From assembly GCF_001183965.1 (NCBI RefSeq), contig NZ_LFZV01000001.1, positions 1,873,861-1,937,860 of the forward strand: a stretch of DNA of 64,000 nt, written 5' to 3'. The notes under the pieces are model-generated. The model had not been told where the DNA came from, made no database searches, and was given only the letters and a program-made list of their open reading frames with translations. The translations under genes were made by a program, and so were the position numbers. This stretch comes from Bacillus sp. FJAT-27916. GTDB lineage: Bacteria; Bacillota; Bacilli; Bacillales; Pradoshiaceae. Positions within the stretch are counted from its first letter, which is position 1; each line of letters opens with the position of its first letter. Below, piece after piece: positions 35,285-43,258 of this stretch.

Positions 35285-35548
35285 TTTAGGATGCGCCGAA
35301 TTAGATTTCAACTGCTCCATTGCCAATCTCGTTAATTCCTTCACCATTCCGCCTCCTAAGGCGCCTCCAATCCTGCCGGCATTTTCAGCCGTAATCTTCC
35401 CGTTGTAGCCATGTGACAGCGGGATGTTTTTTTCTTTTGCCACTTCATATTTTGCTTGATTAGGATCATCTGTATGGGCAATTTTTGCTTTTAGCCGGTC
35501 AAGTGCCTCTCTTGATTCAGGGACCATGATTTTCGTTTTTCTTCCCAT
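35279..35548 (-). CDS. alpha/beta-type small acid-soluble spore protein
   Basis: Spore DNA-binding protein of 89 residues. The family segments are present: MVPESREALDRLKAKIA, then KYEVAKEKN (the GPR-cleavage-type region is degenerate), and the second helix GRIGGALGGGMVKELTRLAMEQL. It carries an extra charged stretch (HTDDPNQ) and SHGYNGKITAENAG between the helices, so it is a minor divergent SASP rather than SspA/B. AAAAGGAGGGATG lies ahead of the ATG. CATTATA on the minus strand near 35612 resembles a forespore sigma-G -10, but I could not find a matching -35. It supports a spore-forming host. Confidence 0.85.
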   Translation of the reverse strand: MGRKTKIMVPESREALDRLKAKIAHTDDPNQAKYEVAKEKNIPLSHGYNGKITAENAGRIGGALGGGMVKELTRLAMEQLKSNSAHPKS

Positions 35549-35606
35549 TTATTCATCCCTCCTTTTAATGACTAAGGTATCCAGAAAGCGCTAAATTAGT
35601 CTTGTT

Positions 35607-35615
35607 TGGTATAAT
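35607..35615 (+). promoter_or_regulatory. extended -10 promoter of exoA
   Basis: TGGTATAAT is an extended -10 (TGn plus a perfect TATAAT) 55 bases before exoA. The -35 is weak. Confidence 0.5.
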
Positions 35616-35670
35616 GAATCATGTCGTGTTATGAACAGAAGAGAGAAATTATAGGGGGATTAAGAGATAG

Positions 35671-36429
35671 ATGAAATTAGTATCATGGAACGTGAATGGT
35701 TTAAGAGCGTGTGTGGGGAAAGGGTTTTTAGATGTTTTCGAAACCCTTGATGCAGACGTATTCTGTGTTCAGGAAACAAAGCTGCAGGAGGGGCAAATCA
35801 CCCTTGAGCTTGAAGGGTATCATCAATATTGGAATTATGCCGTGAAGAAAGGGTATTCCGGTACGGCTGTCTTCACAAAGGAAGAGCCAATATCTGTCTC
35901 GTACGGCATTGGAAGGGATGAATATGATGTAGAGGGCAGAGCCATTACGGTCGAATTCAAAGACTATTACCTGGTGAATGTCTATGTGCCAAATTCACAG
36001 CGTGATTTAGCAAGACTTGGCTACCGCCTTACCTGGGAGAAGCTCTTGAAGGAGTATTTAGTAGGTCTTGGCGAGAAGAAGCCGGTTATCCTAACGGGTG
36101 ATTTAAACGTCGCACATTCGGAAATTGATTTGAAGAATGCGAAATCCAATCGTGGAAATTCAGGATTTACGGATGAAGAAAGACAAAAGATGACGGAGCT
36201 GCTTGAAGCAGGCTTTGTGGATTCTTTCCGCCATCTGTATCCACAGTTGACGGACCATTATACATGGTGGTCATACATGAGCCGTGTTCGTGAACGCAAT
36301 ATCGGGTGGAGAATCGACTACTTCATCGTCCAAAGCTCCATTGCTGACAAGATTACAGAAGCAAGAATTCATTCTGATATCATGGGAAGCGACCATTGCC
36401 CTATTTCTTTAGAGATAGATTTATCATAA
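35671..36429 (+). CDS. exoA: exodeoxyribonuclease III / AP endonuclease
   Basis: Base-excision repair enzyme of 252 residues, the same length as B. subtilis ExoA. Endonuclease/exonuclease/phosphatase motifs appear in order: LVSWNVNGLRAC, VFCVQETKLQEGQ, YSGTAVFTKEEP, NVYVPNSQRDLARLGYR, ILTGDLNVAHSEIDLKN, the DHYTWWSYMSRVRERNIGWRIDYF segment and terminal IMGSDHCPISLEI. Metal ligands Asn, Glu and Asp and the catalytic His are all present. AGGGGGATTAAG precedes the ATG. It is monocistronic with a strong terminator. Confidence 0.96.
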   Translation: MKLVSWNVNGLRACVGKGFLDVFETLDADVFCVQETKLQEGQITLELEGYHQYWNYAVKKGYSGTAVFTKEEPISVSYGIGRDEYDVEGRAITVEFKDYYLVNVYVPNSQRDLARLGYRLTWEKLLKEYLVGLGEKKPVILTGDLNVAHSEIDLKNAKSNRGNSGFTDEERQKMTELLEAGFVDSFRHLYPQLTDHYTWWSYMSRVRERNIGWRIDYFIVQSSIADKITEARIHSDIMGSDHCPISLEIDLS

Positions 36430-36436
36430 AAGCTTG

Positions 36437-36469
36437 AGCCATTTCATTTTACTGAAATGGCTTTTTTTA
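36437..36469 (+). terminator. terminator after exoA
   Basis: AGCCATTTCA and TGAAATGGCT pair around TTTTAC and run into seven T. Confidence 0.9.
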
Positions 36470-36666
36470 ATAATGGGCTGGGTTTTCATTTGCAGGAGAA
36501 CACTCAGTTCATGACAGCAATTTTGCATCGCTTGCATAACATTTTTTTAGTCTCCAACAGTCATCAACATTATTCCATGCTTGTTCGTAGACGCAATCCT
36601 AATCTGATTTTGTCCACAGTCTAAAGCCGCTTTCAGAGGAAAGTGGCTGCTGTTGTTTCAAGTTAT

Positions 36667-37956
36667 CTAATGGCCGGGAGGAACGTCCGCCTCAGGTACC
36701 GCCGGTGCTTTCGGCTGATGGGCAGGCACTTTAATAAGAATGACAGCCCCAATAACAAAGAGGATGATGAGACTGAATACACCCATATTCGTTTGACCGG
36801 TCAATTGTGTCGTCACACCCATTAGGAATGGACCAGTAATAGCGGCAAACTTCCCGAAAATATTATAGAAGCCAAAAAACTCATTGGAGGATTCCTTCGG
36901 TACTAGTTTGGCAAAATAGGAGCGGCTAAGCGCCTGTATGCCACCCTGTGATGTGCCGACAAGTAAGGCTAAGATCCAGAAATCCAAGGCTGAATCCATA
37001 AAGAAGGCATAGATGCAGATGAATGTATAGATGATAATGCCGAATAAAATCATTATTTTCTCATTGTATTTTCCTGCCAGCCAGCCATAAAGAATTGAAA
37101 AAGGCGCGGCTACAACCTGGGTGACAAACAGGACAATCAGAAGGGTGGTTGAGCTTAACCCCATATCTGATCCATAGGCTGTGGACATCGTTAAGATGGT
37201 ATGGACTCCGTCTATGTAGAAGAAATAGGCAAGCAGAAATAAAAACAAGCTTTTATATGATTGAATATTTTTAAACGTCAAGTACAGGCGTTTGAAACTC
37301 GTTCGGACAGGGCTTGGCACTGGGTCAATATAATAGACCTGCTCGATGTTCTTAAGAAAAGGTATCGTGAACAATCCCCACCATAAGGCAGTTATGAAGA
37401 AAGCTGCCTGCATGGCAACGGTCAATGAAAGAGGAATCAACTCCATTTGCGCAGACATAATGAGTCCAATACCAATAATAAAAGGAATCGTACTCCCGAT
37501 ATAGCCGGTTGCATACCCATATGCAGATGTTCGGCTCATCCGCTCCTCTGACGTAACATCCACTAAAAAGGCATCATAAAAGATGTTGGCTCCAGCAAAG
37601 CCAATGGCCGTTAAGACAAAGCAAATCAATAAGAAAATCCACTGGTCAAATGGTACGAATGCCAGAAGCATCGTAAAGAGAATACCTAATAGAAAGAAGA
37701 ATGTAAAAAAGCGTTTCTTGAAGCCTTTGAAATCAGCGATGGTTCCAAGCAATGGAGCGAGAATAGAGACAAGGAGAGTGGCAATGGAATTGGCATATCC
37801 CCAATAAGCCGTTGAAGTGGAGGCGGCCAGACCAGCCTCCGATGCGGAGGCTTTAAAATAGAGCGGAAAGATAGCTGTCACGACAACAATCGAATAGGCG
37901 GAATTGGCCCAGTCATACATCGCCCAGCTTTTCTCCCGCTTCGTTAATTTCTTCAT
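36667..37956 (-). CDS. UMF1-type MFS transporter (Atg22-like)
   Basis: Membrane protein of 429 residues with about 12 helices. The N-terminal signature KLTKREKSWAMYDWANSAYSIVVVTAIFPLYF is diagnostic of the UMF1/vacuolar effluxer Atg22-like branch. FADFKGFKKRFF-type and AGKYNEK loops match MFS loop motifs. The substrate is unknown; yeast Atg22 exports amino acids. The start at 37956 is chosen because AAGGGAG lies eight bases ahead; the ATG at 37977 lacks a ribosome site and overlaps the upstream gene. The phosphodiesterase gene lies 13 bases upstream on the same strand, so the two form an operon and may act on one imported or exported compound. Confidence 0.9.
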   Translation of the reverse strand: MKKLTKREKSWAMYDWANSAYSIVVVTAIFPLYFKASASEAGLAASTSTAYWGYANSIATLLVSILAPLLGTIADFKGFKKRFFTFFFLLGILFTMLLAFVPFDQWIFLLICFVLTAIGFAGANIFYDAFLVDVTSEERMSRTSAYGYATGYIGSTIPFIIGIGLIMSAQMELIPLSLTVAMQAAFFITALWWGLFTIPFLKNIEQVYYIDPVPSPVRTSFKRLYLTFKNIQSYKSLFLFLLAYFFYIDGVHTILTMSTAYGSDMGLSSTTLLIVLFVTQVVAAPFSILYGWLAGKYNEKIMILFGIIIYTFICIYAFFMDSALDFWILALLVGTSQGGIQALSRSYFAKLVPKESSNEFFGFYNIFGKFAAITGPFLMGVTTQLTGQTNMGVFSLIILFVIGAVILIKVPAHQPKAPAVPEADVPPGH

Positions 37957-37969
37957 CAGATTCACTCCC

Positions 37970-39277
37970 TTAATCATTGGTTAAAAGCGCTTGTATGACA
38001 TGTCCGTCGGTTTTGCCAAGATTTAAGCCAAGTAAGGCGGCAAGCGTAGGACCGATGTCAACTAAATTCATGGAAGAAACTGTTACACCTTGCTTGATTC
38101 CTTTTCCTGCTGCCATAAAAATAGTATGGTAGTGATCCTTTTTTGGCGAATAGCCATGGGTAGCCAATGTATGCTTCTTTTGCTGATCATGCTGATGAAT
38201 CGGATTGAGGAAATCTCCGATGGCATCATCGAGAAAATAGAAGCCGCGTCTTGCCTCCAGCATAAAGGCACAATTAGGGTCAGCACCCATTGCCTCCGCC
38301 TCCTGTCCGGTTAGCACTTCTTCAATCCCATTTGCTGGATTTTGCTGCAATGAATAAAGAAAGGCTTTAACGTGGTCATATAAGGCTTTGTCATTCTTGT
38401 CATTCATATAAATATATGCTGAGCCGTCACATGATTTGCCGTATACCTTCCACTTTGTAATCTGGCCGCGTTTATTCACGTTAAGCCAGCCATTTTCCCT
38501 CAGAAGTACATTCATATGAATCGCTTTGTTTTCATCTAGTGCGCTATGGTCTCCAAGGACAATAATGGTTGTTTCCTCAAAAAGACTCTTCCGCTTTAAG
38601 GCATCCATTATCTTGCCTAGCTTGATATCGAGTCGTTTAATCGCATCTATTGCTTCCGCTGAGGAAAAGCCATGATAATGCCGCATAGAGTCTAAATCAG
38701 TGAAGTGAACCATCATCAAGGCAGGCTCGTATGTTTCAATTGTATGGACGGCTGATGCGAGTACGAAATCATCCAGCTCAGGCTGATTCAGTCCATTTCG
38801 TAACTGACCAAACCGTTTATTCAGCTCCCATTGATAGGCGGGAGTTCCGCTGAACAAAGAGACAAGCAGCTGGTTTTGCCACCAACGATTTGGAAATATC
38901 TCAGGTAAATTATAATCGATACCGGCGCGGCCTGTTACTGGCCAAAGCAGCGCAGCTGTTTTCATGTTTGCCTTTTGCGCTTCATCGTAAAGGGTCGTAC
39001 CCCTCACTTTCCTACGGTACCAGTTCCAATCAGGAGAATGGCGACCGGGCTGAATGAGCGTATTATTGATAATTCCATGATTCTTTGGATATCTGCCTGT
39101 CACAATGGTTGTATGGCAGGGATAAGTTAAAGAAGGATAGATGGTTTGTACCTTTGGAGCGATAGACCCCCTGTCCAGTATGTCCTTGAAATGAGGAAGA
39201 TGGCATAAATAGGGATAATCCAGAGCTGACAAGCAATCAAAGGATAGAACAAGCAATCGGTTCGTTTTTCGGTTCAT
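37970..39277 (-). CDS. alkaline-phosphatase-superfamily phosphodiesterase / nucleotide pyrophosphatase
   Basis: Enzyme of 435 residues of the type I phosphodiesterase/nucleotide pyrophosphatase family. The N-terminal metal Asp is in LLVLSFDCLSALD, the nucleophile Thr in TIYPSLTYPCHTTIVTGRYPKNHGI near residue 50, and further ligands in MVHFTDLDSMRHYHG near residue 215 and VLGDHSALDENKAIHMN near residue 265. The last His is in THGYSPKKDHYHTIF near residue 385. No signal peptide is visible, so it appears cytoplasmic. It precedes the UMF1 transporter gene by 13 bases. Confidence 0.9.
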   Translation of the reverse strand: MNRKTNRLLVLSFDCLSALDYPYLCHLPHFKDILDRGSIAPKVQTIYPSLTYPCHTTIVTGRYPKNHGIINNTLIQPGRHSPDWNWYRRKVRGTTLYDEAQKANMKTAALLWPVTGRAGIDYNLPEIFPNRWWQNQLLVSLFSGTPAYQWELNKRFGQLRNGLNQPELDDFVLASAVHTIETYEPALMMVHFTDLDSMRHYHGFSSAEAIDAIKRLDIKLGKIMDALKRKSLFEETTIIVLGDHSALDENKAIHMNVLLRENGWLNVNKRGQITKWKVYGKSCDGSAYIYMNDKNDKALYDHVKAFLYSLQQNPANGIEEVLTGQEAEAMGADPNCAFMLEARRGFYFLDDAIGDFLNPIHQHDQQKKHTLATHGYSPKKDHYHTIFMAAGKGIKQGVTVSSMNLVDIGPTLAALLGLNLGKTDGHVIQALLTND

Positions 39278-39404
39278 TATAATCTCTCCATTGTCGTAAA
39301 CGTTCTGTATTTCTATTTTACTATGACTGGAAAGAGTTGTCTGACAAAAGTTTGATTTTTACAAATAATTAATCTTGCGCAAAATATTAGGCAACTAAAG
39401 CATA

Positions 39405-39417
39405 AATGTTATATACT
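39405..39417 (+). promoter_or_regulatory. possible CcpN-like site at the PPDK operon promoter
   Basis: AATGTTATATA matches the CcpN recognition pattern TRTGHYATAYW at 10 of 11 positions and overlaps a TATACT -10 candidate. CcpN is the gluconeogenesis repressor whose gene is usually next to yqfL, although it is absent here. Weak evidence. Confidence 0.3.
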
Positions 39418-39538
39418 AAATTCAAATAGTATGGCACAATTAAGAAGGAGAGACGTTTATTTGTGCGTTTATCCCTTTAAATTGACAAGGTTCATACATA
39501 GAATATGTTATTAAGCCAGAAAGGAGATGAACATAAAT

Positions 39539-40357
39539 TTGGAGAAAAGAGAAGTCGTTTATGTTGTCTCTGATTCCGTTGGAGAAACAGCAGAATTTGT
39601 GGTAAAAGCCGTTTCAACGCAATTCAATGGGGGTCATGTGGATATCAGGAGAAACTCATTCGTTCAAAGCGAAGAGGATATTGATGAGATTATTAACATG
39701 GCAAGACAGCAGAAATCAATAATTGCTTATACGATTGTTATCCCATCCTTAAAGGAATACCTGGACCGCCGGGCAGCCTTGGAGAATATCCGGGCCGTTG
39801 ATTTGCTATACCCATTAATGAATGCCTTTGAAGAGAAATTTCATAAGGAGGCAACCCATCGCTCAGGCTTGATGAGACAGCTTGATGATGATTACTTCCG
39901 CAAGGTTGAAGCGGTTGAATTTGCCGTTAAATATGATGATGGAAGAGACCCTAGAGGTGTATTGAATGCCGATATTGTATTAATTGGTGTATCAAGAACC
40001 TCCAAGACACCTCTTTCCATGTATCTAGCCCATAAGAGATACAAAGTAGCCAATGTTCCCCTTGTACCTGAGGTAACTCCGCCGGAGGAACTATTTAAGA
40101 TCAAAAAAAGTAAATGCTTCGGGCTTATTATTACGCCGGACAAGCTCAATGCCATTCGGAAAGAGCGGCTTAAATCTTTAGGGCTTACCTCTCAGGCCAG
40201 TTATGCAAGCTATGAGAGAATTCTTGAGGAGCTGGATTATGCCGAGAAAATAATGAAAAGGGTCGGCTGCCCTGTTATTAATGTGTCTAATAAAGCTGTT
40301 GAAGAAACAGCCAGCGTCATACTTGATATTTTAAAAAGTGAAAGGAGTTACAAATAA
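39539..40357 (+). CDS. yqfL: pyruvate, phosphate dikinase regulatory protein (DUF299 bifunctional kinase/phosphorylase)
   Basis: ADP-dependent kinase and Pi-dependent pyrophosphorylase of 272 residues that inactivates and reactivates PPDK on its active-site threonine. The P-loop-like GVSRTSKTPLSMYLAHK lies near residue 145; N-terminal VVYVVSDSVGETAEFVVKA and the C-terminal region match the DUF299 family. The TTG at 39539 fits the family start (VVYVVSDS a few residues in), with AAGGAG 12 bases ahead; the in-frame ATG at 39527 touches that ribosome site and is unlikely. The stop shares one base with the ppdK start, and the direct linkage to ppdK confirms the role. Confidence 0.94.
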   Translation: MEKREVVYVVSDSVGETAEFVVKAVSTQFNGGHVDIRRNSFVQSEEDIDEIINMARQQKSIIAYTIVIPSLKEYLDRRAALENIRAVDLLYPLMNAFEEKFHKEATHRSGLMRQLDDDYFRKVEAVEFAVKYDDGRDPRGVLNADIVLIGVSRTSKTPLSMYLAHKRYKVANVPLVPEVTPPEELFKIKKSKCFGLIITPDKLNAIRKERLKSLGLTSQASYASYERILEELDYAEKIMKRVGCPVINVSNKAVEETASVILDILKSERSYK

Positions 40358-43020
40358 TGACCAAATTCGTCTATCTATTCAATGAAGGAAACAGCACTAT
40401 GAAGGAATTGCTTGGAGGCAAGGGTGCCAACCTGGCAGAAATGACGAACATTGGATTACCCGTACCGTTCGGGTTCACCATCAGCACGGAGGCTTGTAAC
40501 TCCTATTATGAAAATGATAAAACGATTTCTTCTGAGGTTAAGACACAAATCTTAAAGGCTCTCTCTGAATTAGAGAGCATAACAGGCAAGAAATTAGGCG
40601 ATCCAGCGAACCCGCTCCTTGTATCCGTTCGTTCTGGGGCTGTTTTTTCCATGCCGGGAATGATGGATACCATTTTGAATTTGGGCATGAATGCGGAAAC
40701 GGTCGTCGGGATGGCCAAGCTGACGAATAATCCTCGCTTTGCTTATGATTCTTACCGCCGCTTCATTCAAATGTTCTCTGATGTTGTTTTAGGCGTTGAT
40801 ACTTTTTATTTTGAACAATATTTGGAGGAAACACGAGAAGAGAAAGGCTATAAGCATGATCCTGAAATGACAGCAGAGGATTGGATGGGAATCATTGAAG
40901 GCTACAAAAAAATCGTGCAAAAGCATACGAAGCAGGCCTTCCCGGAAGATCCCGAACAGCAATTATTCCTGGCTGTTAATGCTGTATTCGATTCTTGGAA
41001 TAATCAGCGGGCGAAAGTGTATAGACGTTTAAACAAGATTCCTGATCATTTGGGGACTGCTGTTAATATTCAAAGTATGGTCTTTGGAAACATGGGCGAA
41101 GATTCCGGCACAGGTGTCGCCTTCACACGGAACCCTTCTACAGGTGAGCATATCTTATATGGAGAATATTTAATCAATGCCCAAGGGGAGGATGTCGTGG
41201 CAGGAATACGGACACCTGAACCCATTCAGGCATTGGAAAAGGATATGCCGGCAGTGTTCAAGCAATTTACTGATACATGTAAAAAGCTGGAGAGTCATTA
41301 TTTGGACATGCAGGATATTGAATTTACGGTTGAACGCGGGAACTTATTCATTTTGCAGACAAGAAATGGGAAGCGAACTGCGCAAGCAGCCATCCGCATC
41401 GCAGTTGAAATGGAACAAGAAGGAATCATCGATAAAGAGACCGCTCTTTTGCGTGTCGATCCAGAACAGCTTGATCAGCTGCTTCACCGCCGCATAGATG
41501 ATACCCACGTGCGAAAGCAGCTGGCTAAAGGTCTTCCAGCATCTCCAGGCGCGGCTACTGGTCAGGTTGTCTTTGATGCAGATGAAGCAGAACTGTTGGC
41601 TTCAGAGGGAGTGAAGGTCATTCTCGTCCGTCCGGAAACAACACCAGATGATATTCACGGAATAGTCGCATCTCAGGCGATCGTTACTAGCAGGGGCGGG
41701 ATGACAAGTCATGCAGCCGTTGTTGCCCGTGGGATGGGAAAAGCCTGCATTTGCGGCTGTGATGCATTGAAGATTGATTTGAAAGAGAAGCAGTTCAAGG
41801 TTGGCGAGGTAGTCGTTAAACATAGAGAGACCATTACGATTGACGGTTCAACTGGGGAAATCATGCTTGGTGAAATACCGATGATTGAGCCTGAACTCTC
41901 CGAGGAATTTAAGACCTTATTAAAATGGGCTGATGAATTGAGAGACCTTGGTGTCAGAGCCAATGCTGATAATCCAGAAGATGCAAGAAAGGCACTTGAG
42001 TTCGGAGCGGGCGGTATCGGTCTTTGCCGGACGGAGCATATGTTTATGGATGCAAAAAGGGTTCCTTTTGTCCAAAGCATGATCTTGGCAGAAACCTTGC
42101 CTGAGCGGGAGGAAGCTCTGAGCCATCTCCTTCCGATGCAGCAGGAGGATTTTGAAGGGATATTTGAGGCAATGGAGGGAAATCCGGTGACGATTCGTCT
42201 GCTTGACCCTCCTCTGCATGAGTTCCTGCCGGACAAGGAAGAATTGCTGGTCGATGTGACAAAGCTGCAAATCATAGAACCTGATAGCTCAGAACTAGCA
42301 GAGAAAGAAGCATTATTAAAGAAAGTCCGCCAATTGGATGAGTTTAATCCAATGCTAGGTCATAGGGGCTGCCGTTTAGGAATGATTCATCCTGAAATCT
42401 ATGGTATGCAAGCAAAAGCCATATTCTATGCCGTTGCATCCATCATGAAGAAGGGACTCCCTGTACAACCAGAAATCATGATTCCGCTTGTCGGACATGT
42501 GAATGAGCTTAGACAAATGAGACAGCTCGTCATTGATACGGCACAGGAGGTTGAAAAGGAAACAGGTCTTACATTCACTTATACGGTTGGAACCATGATT
42601 GAGATTCCGCGTGCGGCTTTAACAGCGGATGAAATTGCGGAGGAAGCAGATTTCTTCTCATTCGGTACAAATGATTTAACACAGACGACCTTTGGTTACA
42701 GCCGTGACGATGCGGAGGGGAAATTCCTGCAGACTTATATAGAAGAAAAGGTATTGCCTGATAACCCATTTGCGGTCCTTGATCAAAACGGGGTTGGCAA
42801 ATTGGTAGAACTAGGTGTCCAATTAGGAAGAAAGGCAAAACCGGAGCTGAAAACTGGTATTTGTGGTGAACACGGAGGAGAGAAGCTTTCCATTGATTTC
42901 TGCTACAGGACAGGGCTTGATTATGTGAGCTGCTCACCATACCGTGTACCGCTTGCGAGACTGGCAGCGGCACAGGCGACTATCCGAAATCAACAATCAA
43001 AAGAAGCTGTAACGAATTAA
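40357..43020 (+). CDS. ppdK: pyruvate, phosphate dikinase
   Basis: Enzyme of 887 residues interconverting pyruvate, ATP and Pi with PEP, AMP and PPi. The nucleotide domain opens with LLGGKGANLAEMTNIGLPVPFGFTIS. The phosphohistidine swivelling domain has TSRGGMTSHAAVVARGMGKACICG near residue 450, where the Thr before Ser-His is the target of the regulator. The PEP/pyruvate TIM barrel has GIGLCRTEHMF near residue 555 and FSFGTNDLTQTTFGYSRDD near residue 768. The catalytic Cys is in GICGEHGG near residue 830. It is co-translated with its regulator and allows PEP synthesis from pyruvate, likely for gluconeogenesis. Confidence 0.97.
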   Translation: MTKFVYLFNEGNSTMKELLGGKGANLAEMTNIGLPVPFGFTISTEACNSYYENDKTISSEVKTQILKALSELESITGKKLGDPANPLLVSVRSGAVFSMPGMMDTILNLGMNAETVVGMAKLTNNPRFAYDSYRRFIQMFSDVVLGVDTFYFEQYLEETREEKGYKHDPEMTAEDWMGIIEGYKKIVQKHTKQAFPEDPEQQLFLAVNAVFDSWNNQRAKVYRRLNKIPDHLGTAVNIQSMVFGNMGEDSGTGVAFTRNPSTGEHILYGEYLINAQGEDVVAGIRTPEPIQALEKDMPAVFKQFTDTCKKLESHYLDMQDIEFTVERGNLFILQTRNGKRTAQAAIRIAVEMEQEGIIDKETALLRVDPEQLDQLLHRRIDDTHVRKQLAKGLPASPGAATGQVVFDADEAELLASEGVKVILVRPETTPDDIHGIVASQAIVTSRGGMTSHAAVVARGMGKACICGCDALKIDLKEKQFKVGEVVVKHRETITIDGSTGEIMLGEIPMIEPELSEEFKTLLKWADELRDLGVRANADNPEDARKALEFGAGGIGLCRTEHMFMDAKRVPFVQSMILAETLPEREEALSHLLPMQQEDFEGIFEAMEGNPVTIRLLDPPLHEFLPDKEELLVDVTKLQIIEPDSSELAEKEALLKKVRQLDEFNPMLGHRGCRLGMIHPEIYGMQAKAIFYAVASIMKKGLPVQPEIMIPLVGHVNELRQMRQLVIDTAQEVEKETGLTFTYTVGTMIEIPRAALTADEIAEEADFFSFGTNDLTQTTFGYSRDDAEGKFLQTYIEEKVLPDNPFAVLDQNGVGKLVELGVQLGRKAKPELKTGICGEHGGEKLSIDFCYRTGLDYVSCSPYRVPLARLAAAQATIRNQQSKEAVTN

Positions 43021-43033
43021 TGGCTTGAACATG

Positions 43034-43071
43034 AAAAGCCCTGCAAGGTACATTCCTTGCAGGGCTTTTTT
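43034..43071 (+). terminator. terminator of the PPDK operon
   Basis: AAAAGCCCTGCAAGG and CCTTGCAGGGCTTTT form a perfect 15-bp stem followed by T. Confidence 0.92.
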
Positions 43072-43110
43072 GCAGATGAATGATGGAAGAAGAAAAACGA
43101 GACAAAATAC

Positions 43111-43171
43111 TTGAAAGTCAAAGAAGGTCAGAGTATAATGAAGTCAAAGGTCAAATATAGTCAAAGTCAAA
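43111..43171 (+). promoter_or_regulatory. sigma-A promoter with CtsR operator array before clpE
   Basis: TTGAAA and TATAAT lie 17 bases apart (43111-43139). One CtsR box AGTCAAA-GAA-GGTCAGA (43116-43132) fills the spacer, and a perfect box GGTCAAA-TAT-AGTCAAA (43149-43165) covers the transcript start, with extra half-sites AGTCAAA and GTCAAA on either side. CtsR represses class III heat-shock genes, including clpE. Confidence 0.93.
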
Positions 43172-43258
43172 CTCGGTATTAATCAGACAAACTAAGACCT
43201 TTCACTAAAACAAAAGATGAAATGAATAAAATGAAACGTAATGGAGGAGGAGTCACAT

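Noticed and set aside
35600..35640. Complete sigma-G promoter for the SASP gene
   Set aside because: CATTATA fits a -10 on the minus strand, but no -35 at 17-18 bases was found; that strand also overlaps the exoA extended -10.
36430..36666. Possible gene between exoA and the MFS gene
   Set aside because: Only short frames without ribosome sites; the exoA terminator and a weak minus-strand hairpin (AAGCCGCTTT/AAAGTGGCT) are all that can be seen.
41709..42275. Long minus-strand frame inside ppdK
   Set aside because: Shadow of a well-supported gene; serine-rich composition typical of antisense frames, and no ribosome site.
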